This document shows, piece after piece, positions 37,146 to 50,400 of a stretch of 64,000 nt of DNA. Below the pieces are notes generated by a model. The model searched no databases and was not told the DNA's origin. It saw only the letters and a program-made list of their open reading frames with translations. The first letter of the stretch is position 1. Each line of letters begins with the position of its first letter. Position numbers and translations under genes: made by a program. This stretch comes from Adineta steineri (lineage: Eukaryota > Rotifera > Eurotatoria > Adinetida > Adinetidae): assembly GCA_905250115.1 (NCBI GenBank), contig CAJNOI010000004.1:1385759-1449758 (forward strand). Direction: 5' to 3'.

Positions 37146-38574
37146 CTAAATAGATATATATCGAAATGATATGATAAAGTTTTTAACACATACAATAGAT
37201 GGTACAAGAATATTTAAACTAAACGGTTTTTCATTTATAAGTGGTAAGATTTCATCAATTTGTTTCATATTAATATTATCAATATGGTTTCTTAGTGATG
37301 ATTTGCTATTTTCTCTTGATATTTTATCATCTATACATGATGTATTTCCATCGATCGAACAGTTCGTTTGTTCAATCTCTATTTGTGATATAGGTTGATA
37401 ACATCGATTTCTTAATCAATAAATAATTAGTTTTTAGAAATTGATACTTAGTATTCAAAAAAAGAAAAGAAACCTGTAACCAAAAAATGTTTTAATACTA
37501 TCAAATGCCAACCATGTTCGATATTGATAACGGTTCATAGAGTTATTTTTTTCTATATTGACAACTAGTGTAAATGATAATTCAATATAACCCACAGAAA
37601 ATAATTAGTATTAACACATACGATAGAATAGAATTTATTTCGTTTAAAGAAAAAAATTATATTAATTATAAACGAACTGTCTCCATGGTATTCATATAAA
37701 ATAAAACAGATCTATTTTAGAGTTTTTATCAAATTAATACATGATATGTCCGTTAATTTCGGATATAATTCTTCTTTTAATATTTTGTAAGTTATTGGGT
37801 AGACAGATATAGATGACATTTTTGACAATATAATGTTTTAATCAGCTTCAGATGCTTTTTATCATCATAATGTACATCTGTCATTCTCAAATGTTACGCG
37901 TCACTTCGATCTAGAAATAAGTAGCAATAACAAAAAACAAATGTTCTTGTTGCCATCGAAATCCGATAGTATCTTACATCATGCATAAAATTTTTGTAAA
38001 TCTACAATAATAATCTTAATTGAAATATGACGTGTACCTAACTGAAGATACCCTTCGGCTATTATATTAAAATGAATATGTGGGACACCGTAGCCATCAT
38101 TATCCTAACTTTGATATATCTTTAGTAGTTTTTATCTAAAAACAATTTGTTTTTCCAGTCTGACATGTGATTCGTAATATGAATACTTCCATTAGCATCA
38201 ATGCGAGAAACATCTCGACAAAACCAATCTATTTCATTTTTTCCGGTAGAATAAATACTTCTGTAATTGACCTATTTATATTTACAATTTAATTAGCTAA
38301 GTAAATGATAATATTTGTTTTTTTTATTATTTGCTGTAAATCAATTTGAACATAAGGAACACCATTTTATATTTTTGAAATCATAACTTAATATTTGCTC
38401 GCACAATGTGAGACGATCGTGAACTGATAAATTAGCATAAAATTGATCTTTAGATTTTACTGCATCCGAAATATAATAAGGTTCAAACATATTAGGATTA
38501 GTTAACGGACAGACTCGCTGAACATGAGCTTAACTAATAGTTATAGCAATTCAAATAGTGATTACAGCTGACAT
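37146..38574 (-). pseudogene. Decayed gene for a secreted protein, family not recognised
   Basis: Read on minus from ATG 38574, a hydrophobic leader MSAVITI-stop-IAITIS-stop-AHVQRVCPL is broken by TGA (38551-38553) and TAA (38530-38532), where a normal signal peptide would be. Good coding sequence continues (TNPNMFEPYYISDAVKSKD), with a frameshift near 38360-38375. Further coding blocks in changing frames include NEIDWFCRDVSRIDANGS, GYGVPHIHFNIIAEGYLQLG and TDVHYDDKKHLKL. The last two exons are still intact: a block ending near 37474 (NRYQYRTWLAFDSIKTFFGY), a 63-nt intron with consistent phase, and 37410-37146 (RNRCYQPISQIEIEQ...) to a stop. I do not recognise the family. Several lesions argue for a pseudogene rather than unusual splicing. 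Confidence 0.65.
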
Positions 38575-40169
38575 GTTATTTTACACAAATGCGGATTCTA
38601 CTATTTAACTTATTTTCTGAAAATTAACTCGGTGACTGAGGACAATATTAAAAGTACGATTAAGTATAAATATATTACTTAGAGAAAAGAACATTATAAT
38701 CATGAAAAAGAAAAAATTACGTTATAATCATATTGGAATATCATGGTAAGAGAAGTAAACAATAATTATTCTCGGTATATATAAGAGAAATTGATAATTT
38801 ATCAGACAAAAATAATAGATATTGCGAAGTCTCAACATCCTATTTATGTTGGTAGTAATTTGTAAAGAATTCTGATAAATGCTTATCAGTTAAATGATAT
38901 GTTGATGTTTCATTAAAGAAAATATAATTTCTATGCTAACCGAAAAAGTACGTAGTATCTTTGTCATGAATCTTTATGCATGAATTTTCAATTAATGTAT
39001 CATTATTATTTATAATATGACGCGAGAGATTTCTATAAATATTCTGAAAGATTATTAATTATAGGTAGAATACAAAATAATTTAACAGTACCTTGTTAAG
39101 ATGTACTTTTTAATTCTTTCAATATCGTCATACAATATTTAAGCAGATATTATAATATGCAACATTATATATGACAGCAATCAAAAGAGCTCATCATAGA
39201 TAATAGAAGCTTTATAATAAAATATAAATAATATCGTAGGAGTCTCTTTTAAAAGAATTAAATTTTACTCTAGTATGAGATGAATAGATCCTGGTTTTTA
39301 CCAAATAACTTTAAAATGTCCGCATATCCTTCATTGAATGTGTCAAAGAAACGTATTATAAAAAAATTGTTTTTTCGTTAACGCTTGAAGAGAGTTTTTG
39401 ATATCATCAAAAGTTAAACTAGTATTGTTGTTGCTAAAACTAAAATTGCGGAAATATTGAAGCGAAGATAATTATATGAAAGGCACGTTAAACAAAAAAA
39501 AAAGTTATTTTCTCTTTTTTTCCGATTAAGTCTTGCGTTGTGTTGTTTTCATTATCATGCCCACGCTTTAATAACTATTTGTATAAGTATATAGTTATAT
39601 TATTTTATATAAAATTGATTAGTTTCATTTCATTGTATGATTGAGCTTTTTTCCAATCAAGTTTTACTTACCACCAGAGATTTACATTTGTTCAGACTAT
39701 ATTGTTTTTCCTATCATTATCATTAAACGTTATATAATAAGAAGAGAAAAACATGTAGCAAATAATCTTTGTTTGTTTACTGTAAATTTCTTCGTTCTAT
39801 TCAATGAATTTATGTGTACTTTACATCATGTCAAAACTAATGTTGACTTTTACATTATACACAACAGGTTCAAAGGTAAAAACCCATTAAATAGACATCA
39901 TTGTCAATATTTCGCTTGTTTTCCGATTAATACAAATATAAAAAGGAAACTGACAATTCAGTAAGGGGGCGGTAGTCATGATGAAAAATCTGCACTTAAG
40001 GCATGCTCTAGATAATATGATCTCTTTTTAACACTCTATAGTGAGGAAAAAAAGAACGAATCGCCAGGGGGTGGCGATCACCGAATTGCTAACTGTTGCT
40101 CTCCCCATTATAACAATTGTGCACACACTTATATATACATTTGAATAAAAAAGTGTACTTAAATAAAAC
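38575..40169. other. Intergenic, no gene seen
   Basis: AT-rich sequence. The frame 39641-39964 starts on a non-ATG codon and lacks support. Confidence 0.5.
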
Positions 40170-40444
40170 ATGATTTTATTCATTGAATCTCATTTTTCAC
40201 ACATCCTAAAATGTAATATTCGTCAATTGCAGTACTATTTGATGCAGAAAATTTATCGATTATCTTAAGTTTTTATTGTATTGTATGTATCATTATTAAC
40301 GCTATTATATATGTTGCTGTTACTTATGGTCTACAGCGGTATTTAAAAAAGACTAAAATTTCCGGTCACAGCGTTCATGATAAAGCAGACAGAGCATCAC
40401 GTACTAGAAGTCGAACAGGTCCTAACTTAAGAACTATATTCTAA
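40170..40444 (+). CDS. Possible 84-residue single-pass membrane protein
   Basis: The convincing part is the frame 40233-40444, preceded by an acceptor (ttgcag). It encodes a hydrophobic segment (SIILSFYCIVCIIINAIIYV) followed by a basic tail (YLKKTKISG...RASRTRSRTG) and a stop. Joining it in phase to ATG 40170-40212 needs a 20-nt GT-AG intron (40213-40232), which is far below the 38-70 nt seen elsewhere in this window. The true 5' exon may therefore lie elsewhere. No family is recognised. The predicted topology is one membrane span with a cytosolic Arg/Lys-rich C-terminus. Confidence 0.35.
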
Positions 40445-42309
40445 ATTAAGACCATAATAATTTGCCTACAAAACAAAAAATTGACATATATATACCATTG
40501 TATTTGTTTTTCTTTCTATCGATTGGCTTGTACCAAGTTTTTCAAATAACGACTAATACTATTTTCATTAGTATCAATTGATTAGCTCACTCGAAAATAT
40601 CAAATTATATGATGTATTCAAACAAAAATCTAAAAATCTCGTTGTATATACGAATATAAAATGGTTAAGAAAGAAGAATGAAAAACAACTAAAGCCATCT
40701 TTGGTTGACTGATAACGAGATGAGACGAGCGGAGCTATTTTCTTCATGCTATATTAAAGACTAATTCACATTGTGCACAATCATAATCTATTTTCTTTGC
40801 AATGACTATATTACTTAAATTCGAAAACTGTTAAAAGAAGATATATAATCGATTTCTAAGTAGAGAAGAAAAAAAGGCAGCAGCAACAAAATATACGCTT
40901 TGTAGTCTAGTTATTTCCTGTATTATAAGCAAAATATTCAATTCAATATTATTAAGTATATTGAGTTTTAAGTTTATATGTGAATAGTATATTAAGTAAA
41001 CATAATAAATAAGTAAGAATGAACAAATATATGTGAATATGATCCTTTTTATACGACTTAAATACCTAGAAAGAAAACATGCCGTGTATTTAAAATGATT
41101 GTAATAAAAGAATAGGAATTTAAGTATTATTTTTCTTTTGTTTTTGATTACATTAATCAGAATAAACATATGTCTGACATTCTTAGATAATATTTCCGAA
41201 ATATATGATATTTATTTAAAAAAAAATGTTAGCATTCCTTTTTTCATTGTCGCATAATATGGCATTGTATACTATTTTTCTTTTCTTTCTCTATTTTTTT
41301 CCTCTGTTCCACATATGTCAAAACAGACAACATCGATAGAACTCGCGGTTGAAAGAAGGAGGAAATCAGAAGAGAGACACAATTATAAAGAAATATAGAA
41401 TAGCTTTTCTCGTATATTAGAGATCTTTTCATTTTGTCCTGTTAGCTAATAGAGATGCATGTTAACTAATCGTTAGATTATTGGTCAGATATAAAAAATA
41501 TTTAAAGATAATAAATTTTCTATTCATCAACTATTTTCTAGTTAAAAATCTTTTGAGCGTTCTTCAATCCGTTTTTATACGCTGTTATTTTTGTCATATC
41601 ATAGACGTCTCTATACCATATGTGTTTTTCTTATCTATTCTATCGAACTGTTTGATGAGAAAAAATGCACTTGTTGGTACATAAAATCATGGAATAGCTG
41701 ATAATATAATGTTAGTCTTTACCTGGGAGCGTCGTAATATATTGAGATTTGATCAAGAAAAAGAAACACGCAATGCACATTTATAATCTATTTCCACGTT
41801 TAGTGTTCTTTTTCTCCTGTCTTTAATATTTTACTCCATGGATTCTTCTTTTTTTATCTAGTATTGCCACAACCGTTTTCGTTTTTTTTAATCTTATCAA
41901 TCATACCCTAGTATTTTAATTAAAGTAACTATCTCCGTTAATTTCACCAGATCAACTTTTTCGTGATATGAATAATATGACCATTTATTTTTATTAATTT
42001 TCTTTTTTTATTTATATCTTTGTTAACTGTTATTATATTTAAAAGCAACTTGAAATGAGACAGAATGTTCTATACTATTTTTATTCTTTCTATTAAACAA
42101 TTTTCTCAAACAACAACAACGCCATATATAAATGTAAATTCTATTAAAAAAGGATGTTTATTTATTTTCTTACCATTTCCTCTTTTATGTATTTTAATGT
42201 AGAGAAAGAGAGAGAAATCTAAGTTTTTATTTAATATTTGAAGAAGAATTAAATATAGATTTATCTTTATTCTAGATTACATTATAGAAAATCATGTTTT
42301 AAAACAAAA
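40445..42309. other. Intergenic, no gene seen
   Basis: AT-rich, with T-rich tracts before the downstream GPCR. No supported coding sequence or RNA gene. Confidence 0.5.
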
Positions 42310-44403
42310 ATGGTTTTTTCTGATTACAACTCAGACTATATGAATATGGCTACAAACTTAGGTAAAATAGTTTCAGGAAGCGATGAAAGTTCATTATCAG
42401 TCTATGATCATTTAGATGATAATACAAAAAATAATATGACTAGTAATACTGGAGATTCACAGCAGTTTGCAGCGATGCTTAAACAATTATATTCTTCAAT
42501 GTCTGATAATCAATCAAGTTATAATTTCCCATCAAGATCAAGTTTATCATCATCATCAATTAGAAAATTTCCAGCATCATCAAATGATTTGAACTCTTAT
42601 ATTCTTTCAATTGTATCTCATTGGTTTGTTCTTCTTGTTAATCCTATTGTGGTAAATATTTGATATTTTTATAAATTTTTTTCCTAAAGTTTTTTATTTA
42701 GATTTTATTTGGTGTTATTGGTAATCTTCTAGCTACATATATTTTAATTAAGGGTAATATTGCTAAGTTACCTGTTTCTTTTTATACAATTATGCTCAAT
42801 ATATCGGATACACTTAATTTATTAATACCAGTATTTATATTTTGGCTTGATAATTTATTTAATCGAACACCTGAACGTGTTTATTTTCGGGATAGATCAA
42901 ATTTTTTATGGTTTGCTTATATTTTTGAAAATATTTTCTTCTCATTTTATCTGATTTCTCTTTTAAAGTAAAGTATTGATGTGTCCTGATCAATTATTTG
43001 CTGCACTAAGTGCATGGTATATGTGTGCTATATCATTTAATCGCTGGTGTTCAGTATGTCGTCCATCAACTTATTTTTTTCGTACAACAGCGAGTGTGTC
43101 GAAAGCATCTTCATCTGGTAGTAATGTTGTGAATAATAAAATTAATAATGGACAAAAAAAAGATTTATTTGGAACACCTGCTTCATCATCATCTTGGTTT
43201 CCTTTTAATTATTGTTGCTGTATGATGCGTAATATTAAATATCGTCAACATCTACGAGCTTTTCGTAGTATTGGTATTATTACATTAATAGGCATATTAT
43301 GTTGTCTCTATCCAATATTTATGCATGAACTTCGACCTGTAATGGCAATAAAACCACATGATTTTGATGTACTAGAGACAGATAGTAATGATCGTGACCA
43401 TTCTAAGCAATGGACACGTTGTTATTATAGCACAAAACATGAATATGCGTATGATATTATAGGAATAATTCTAACAAGTTTTTTACATATATTACCTTTA
43501 ACGTCTGTTGCTGTAATGAATATAATGATTATTGTACGATTAAGAAAACGACAACGACTTATGGCTGTTTCAACAAATAGTGCACGATCTGTATTATTAA
43601 ATAAAAAGAAAAAGAAAGCATCATTGAAAGAATTACAAAAACATTTTACATATAAATTAAATTCTTCATCAATCAAAGAAATGAAACAAACTAATATGAT
43701 AATATCTCCATCTACACCATCATTAGTAATAACTCATAAAGATCAAGCAACATTAACTGATTCACCAGCTAATTCTATTAAATCAAAAACTACTCAAGTT
43801 TCTTTAGGATCATCTGGTAATGCTCCAAGAAGACATCAATCAAGAGATCGAACTATTACAATTATGCTTGTTAGTGTAGCATTATCTTATATAATATTAA
43901 CTCTACCTTATCGATTATTTTGGTCTTATAATGTTTATATAAAACGTATGTATCCTGAAAAATTAAAATCGGAAGCTTATTTATCAAGAATGCATTATAT
44001 TGATCATGTACTTCGTACAATACGTAATATACATTATGGTACAAATTTTATTTTCTTTATATTTCTTTCGAAGCCATTTCGTCGGAAATTTCGACAATTA
44101 TTCATTGACAGATTTCGGCATAATAAAACAGATCAATTTGACGATCAAAGTATGAATACGTTTACGACTAATAATTATAATCCTAATAAAATCAATAATG
44201 TTCAAAACATTCCAGCAATATTAGAGCTAATCAATGAAAAGAATCATAAACAAAATCATGTTATTAAAACAGAACGTTCAACAAGAACGAGTAATCATGA
44301 AACACCTAGTTTAATTGATGATGCTCGTATACAAGAAGATGAATTGTACTCGATTATTGAACTTGAACTTGAACGGAATGAACTGCTGGATGAACTAAAA
44401 TAA
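42310..44403 (+). CDS. Rhodopsin-like GPCR, orphan, long N-terminus and third loop
   Basis: Three exons (42310-42651, 42702-42910, 42969-44403) join in phase to 661 residues. The Ser/Asn-rich extracellular N-terminus is about 95 residues with N-x-S/T sites. TM1 carries GVIGNLLATYIL and TM2 LNISDTLNLLIPVF. The second splice restores LCKVLMCPDQLFAALSAW at the start of TM3, with the expected disulfide Cys. TM3 ends in FNRWCSV, a DRY variant. The TM5-TM6 loop is long and basic (RLRKRQRLMAV through RRHQSRDRTI). TM7 runs into an FRRKFRQLF helix 8. The C-terminal tail is about 100 residues. It resembles invertebrate peptide receptors; the ligand is unknown. The exon 2/3 junction is chosen because it restores the TM3 Cys. 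Confidence 0.82.
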
Positions 44404-47400
44404 TAAATAATGGGAACAAAAGAATATTATTATGGTTATTATCTGCACATCAAAAACATTTTTCTTCTATCAAATTAATTATAAAAAGATTTACATTTGA
44501 AGTAAAAGTCCTTTATCTTATGTATATAGCACGCAATGTTCTTATGCTTTTATGAAAGATTTTTTTCAATAAGATTGTTAAATATTATTAAAAAGCTGTC
44601 ATTTATGTTTTATAAAAGAAATAACATTTTACTTGATGAAATAGTAATACATTTCTATTGATTATTAAAAAAAACATTAGTAGAACTAAATTATAAATAA
44701 TAGAAGAGCATTTTAATTTATGAAAGAAATAACTACTTTCATATGAGAATACATATATATATATAACTAATACAATGGCAAACAAAAGAGAAGCTTGAAA
44801 AAAAGTATGCATTAAATAATTGAATCAATTTCTTCAAAATCATGCACACACATTCAATTTGAAGGGTATTATTAAGTGCGATGTTCATGCGGAAAGCAAA
44901 CAAATATGACATTGTTCGTGACCGTTTAGCAATTTATATGAATCACGAAGAAAATCCAAAGTTTTTGATTTCACATGAAAAACTTCATTAAATAGTTCGT
45001 GTTTATCTATTTATTTGAAGTTATAAACGGAAATTAACTTGATCAATAGTTTGAAAGAAAGTTTGTTACCTTGATTCTTGTCTAATGAGAATAATAATAT
45101 TACTTTATAAGTTATACCGGAAATTATAACAAAATTTGTTTATATTTTAGATTCTTCAAGGTATTTTCTTATCAAAGAAAATTTATGTATTGTTTATTTA
45201 GATCAATATAATCAAGTTAAGAAATATGTTAGCTTATAATGCACTCACAAATAACCACATATACAGATATAAATAATAATAATGACAAAAATATACTGAT
45301 AGACACACAAAACCCTAGTTTTTTTGGCATATTGTCATTAACATAGGATGTATCACGAATAAAAATACTTTTCTAAAACAATAACTATATAAAAGAACTG
45401 GATGATATACACAAAAGAGAACATGTCTAATAATTGCTCATTAGATTTACTCAATGAATAGTTTTATACAATTTGAGAATTTTTTTGATAAAATAGGGCT
45501 CAAGAGGACACTTATTTTGATGAATCCTTTTATCTACAGGAAAAAAGGTATATTTATGTTAGACATTAAGAAGTTTATTAATAGCTACTAGGAATTCTAT
45601 TTATAAGTATTCATCTTAGATCGATAAAATAAAATACTAAATGAACTATCCTATGAAAAATTATCGTTCATAGTAATATTGAGAATATTTTAACATAAAA
45701 ATTTGATATCTATTCTATATGATACTGGACATAAGAAAAATCGTTTAGTACAAAAAAAACAATTTGCCACCTGATGAATAAACATATTTAAACTATATAG
45801 AAGTTTGCAAGTTCTTTTTTTTAACTTATAACGCTCTGAAGCACTGTTGAGTACAGTTTAGTTTAAGGACACAAATAATTTCAATAAGTACATTCATAAC
45901 GTCAATTGAACGAGAAGATAATTACTATTATCAGATGTGAATCAGACACTGGTAATTACTTCTAGATATATTTATGAATTCATCTTTTACGAATGTCATA
46001 AAAAAGAACTTGCAATACATTCTTAATCACCAATAGGAATAAAGATGAAGCAATTAGTTTACGCATTTTTTTAATTTTAAAGTGAATTTTTAGAAAAAAA
46101 GACATGCTTCTTTGTCTCAAAAACAGTATCTGTAAAGTATATAATGTATGACTACTTCTTCAAAACATATATTAAAAGTTTTGTCTATAGAATATCATTG
46201 AATGATATGAACGAGTGCAAAGCATTTATATAATGGAATTTCTTTAGATTTTTTTAAAACCGCTACTTACATTGGTTTTTCATTCAGAAAGTAAAGCTTT
46301 AAATCACTTTTATTCAGAAAAGCATACGTTCCCAATTTAGAATCTTCTAATGAATTGTATTGCATTGCTACAGAAAGCCGTTCTACAACAAACATCTTCG
46401 ATTGTGCACTAGTACTTTGATGTTTTTTTCTGTACTGAATTAAAGTCTGAAAAGCAGATTTATGACATTGTTTATAGAATCATAATCAGGTTAATTTTCT
46501 TTTAACATTAGATTTATGACCGACATTCAGAACGTAGAAATGAATTATACTTTATAACAAACTATACTTTTATTGATAGCTATAATAACAAGTTTTAATA
46601 AAAAATCTCATGAATCGTTATCTATTTACAACCATCAGTATAATTCTCATGCTGTCAAAAGAGAATCGATATATTAAAACGACTTTACCTTGTCATCCTA
46701 TTGATTGTATTTAATTAAAGTAATAAATTTGATCAAATTGATGTGATCAAGGTTTGACCAATTCAGCTGTCATTGTCAAGAAATACGATGGTGATTGATC
46801 TAAGAAAAAAAAGATGTATATGTATGTTTTAGAGAATGAGTATATGAAGACAATCTGTTTGAGTCTCTCAATCAGAAATCTTATAAATACCTTTATTATG
46901 GATATAATTACGGTTTTTAAATGGTGTTTACACGAATCATCCGGCTTCATCATAATGCTTCTATCATTGTTTCAGTTCAATTGTGAGCGTGTAGTCCTAT
47001 CTGAAGATCGGATTACTCTAGATGTCTAACTCGAAAGATGACATGAAGACGAATGATGATGGATGGTGATGATTTATTGCAAAGAAATTAGGACTATATA
47101 TATACTGTACGAACAGATATGAAGCTAAGCAACGACTGGACATCATCACAAAGAGAAACTGATGCAATAAGAGAGATGATGAAATGAAAGGTGATGAAAG
47201 GTGATGAGAACAAAAGGAAAAGATAAGTTTGAATGAAGAGAGGATGATGTAATATCACCCTCGTACATTAATTTTTGATTTTTATTAAAATAATGAAAAT
47301 CGATATTTTCGAGAAAAAAACGCGCATTTATTACGAGACAAAACTTGACTTCTTTTGTTTGATATTTTCTTTATTTTTTAATCTTATATTTTCGAATATT

Positions 47401-47417
47401 CTAAAAATATGAACTAA
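44404..47417. other. Gene-poor intergenic region
   Basis: About 3 kb of AT-rich sequence with stops in all frames. A purine-rich GATGATGA/GGTGATGAAA stretch at about 47038-47240 stands out. The short frames 46747-47029 on both strands are unsupported. Confidence 0.55.
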
Positions 47418-50400
47418 ATGATAACAACAAAAGCAGATAGACTTTTAAGAAGTTTAATCGATGCAGGCTTATCATTAACAGATTTTACTATATTAGCAAT
47501 AAAAGTTATTCGTATTCAACGTGATTTTAAAACAGATAATGACAGTCGACGTGAACGAGATCGTTTACGTCAACAAGATAAATTACGTGAACAATATCAA
47601 TTTGAAGAACAATTAAAAGAAGATGAACAACGTAGATTGAAAGGACTGGCAAAATTACGTGAACTAGGCTATGTCACTGGTGATGATGCATATGAAATAG
47701 GAAATAATAAAACAATTGATAGTCTTGATCAAAATCCTACAAATAATACTGGAAATAAAGATAATAAAATAAGACCAAATCAATTATTATCATATTCAAA
47801 AGAAATGAATGATATGACACAAAAGCAACGTAGTTGTTGCTTAACATTTAATATTGATTATGATCTTCGACTTAATCAAAAAACACTTGAAAGTGCTTGT
47901 AGAAGAGCTAAACGAAATATCTATGAGGTATTTTAGCAAGCTAAAAAATCCAGAGGAATGATTTTGAAAAATATTTTTCTTATCAATAGCTTCGAGCTGA
48001 TCGTTTTAATCGTCCTGAATATCGATCTGTTTTATCTGTCGAAACAGTAACACTTCATAATAAATTAAAAGAAATTACACGTGAAATAAATAGAATTTTT
48101 CTTGATGAAAATTTTCAACAAGATAAAAGACATTTACAAGAATTATCAACATATATTAATCAATTTGAAGGTGATATCGATTTATTAATGTGTCAAATGC
48201 AATATGAACCAAAAGTAAAAGAAACAATTTTATTTTCTCCAGTTACAACTGATATACTTGATCGAATGAATCTTATACTTTATTCTGTACGTACATTAGC
48301 TAATAAAATTTCAACTGGTGATTATCTAAATGAACAAAATGAAAATAATAATGATGATATTAATAATTTATCTAATATTCCAACTAAAGTCTCATATATA
48401 ATAAAAATAAAAACAAATAATGAAAAAAGTTCATCATTATCCGATGAAACTAATGTAACAATTAGATTATATGGTACATATAATAAATCGTCTGATATAC
48501 ATCTTACGGAGTCTACTCATAAAGCGAAATGGCAATCAGGACAAATTGATTTATTTAGTATTCAATTAAATTATTTAGGTGATATTTATGCTGTTGAAAT
48601 TTGGCATAATAGTGATTATTCATCATGGAAAGTTGATTGGATTGAAATAATTGATGATGCTGCAAATATTTATCGTTTTCCTCTCAATCGTTTATTAGAT
48701 AAATATTCTGATGAAAAAAAAACTCGTTTTATTATTCAACGAGATATTGGTCCTGTTAATCGTTTACCAACAAAACCTTTACAAGAAAACAAACCATATA
48801 AACAATTAGGTTTTTCAACATATAAAGTTCAAGTTAAAACAGGCAAACAGCCAAATAAAGTTACTGATTCATCCATATTTATAGAACTCAAAGGTGAAAA
48901 TGGAAATTTTATAGGTAAAAATCAATTTCTCGGAATAAAATAAATGGTATCTAAATGTTCTTTTTAAGATAATTTATGTAGTGCAAATTCAGCTTTTAAT
49001 AGTTCTGTATTTGAACCTGATCAATTAGATACATTTTATCTCATTTGGCCGTATTTAGCAAAATTAAATTCTTTACATTTATTTGTTCAATCTGATGGTA
49101 CTCAACCATCATGGTTTTGTGAATATATAAATGTCGAAGATAGTCAAACAGGCGATCGATATAAGTAAAGAAAACATCATTTTTTTTGAAGCATGTATAC
49201 TTAGAAATATTTTGTAGATTTATTGTTAATCAATTATTTGATGGTGCAAATACGGATGATCCAAATTCGAAACAACAATTAACTGTTTATCCAGAAAATA
49301 CAAGTAAACACCTTCTTTTTTTTCTTTTATTAAAGTTAAACTTCTATATTCTTAGATCAAAAAGATAGTAAAGATCGTATGTAATCTACATGAAAAGAAA
49401 ATCCTATTGATTTGTTTTTGTAGAAAACGATAAACCTAGTTATTTATTAAAACTAAAAACGGGTGACAACGGTTTATCAGATACATCAACATCATCATCA
49501 TCGATTAATATTATATTAAAAGGTGATAAAGGAAAATCTGAACCGTATATACTCCAATCATCAGATAATAAAAGAAAATTATTTCAAAATAATCAAACAG
49601 ATGAATTTTTACTTCCATCAAAATATTATGTCGGCCCAATAAAAACTCTACAAATATCAGCAAATGGTGAAATTGAACCATGGTTTATAGAGACAATTAT
49701 TATCCGAGATATTGCACATGGACAAGTACAGATGATACATGTTTCTTGCTATTAAATTATAAATGGTTTCTATTTCTAGAATTATATCTTTCCAATTTAT
49801 AAATGGATTAATACACAAGACAAAACAAATACTTTAACTCTTCAACCAATTAATGGTTTGATGATTTGTTTTAGAATAAATTACTTATAGAAAAATATTT
49901 CTAGAACAAAAACCAGATTATATAGTTTATACTCGAACACTAGCAAGTGAATTATTAGGGCCTGATCGAAGTATAAAATTACTTCTTCGAGGAAAAAATG
50001 GCAAACATGATATTGAATTAAATAGTCCGATAACAATGTATAATACATTTCAACCTGGACGTAAAGATGAATATTATATTGAAAATATGAAATCATTAGG
50101 AGATTTACAATCAATTGAAATTGATATAACACATCCAAATATAAAAAAACTTGGACTTGATTATATAGAAATCAAAGATATATCAATTAATAATTCATAC
50201 AGGTAAATTTCCAGTAAAAAGCACGATGCGTTCATTCTTAGTACTAGCTATGATATTAATTTCTATTTTGTTTCTCAAAATTCTATCTATACTTCGGCGT
50301 TATTCTTACACGTTTAGGTCACAATGGAAATGTATTATTTGTATTTTCTTATTATTTAGATTTAATATTAATCATATGCTCGATTCAAAAACTCCAAAAA

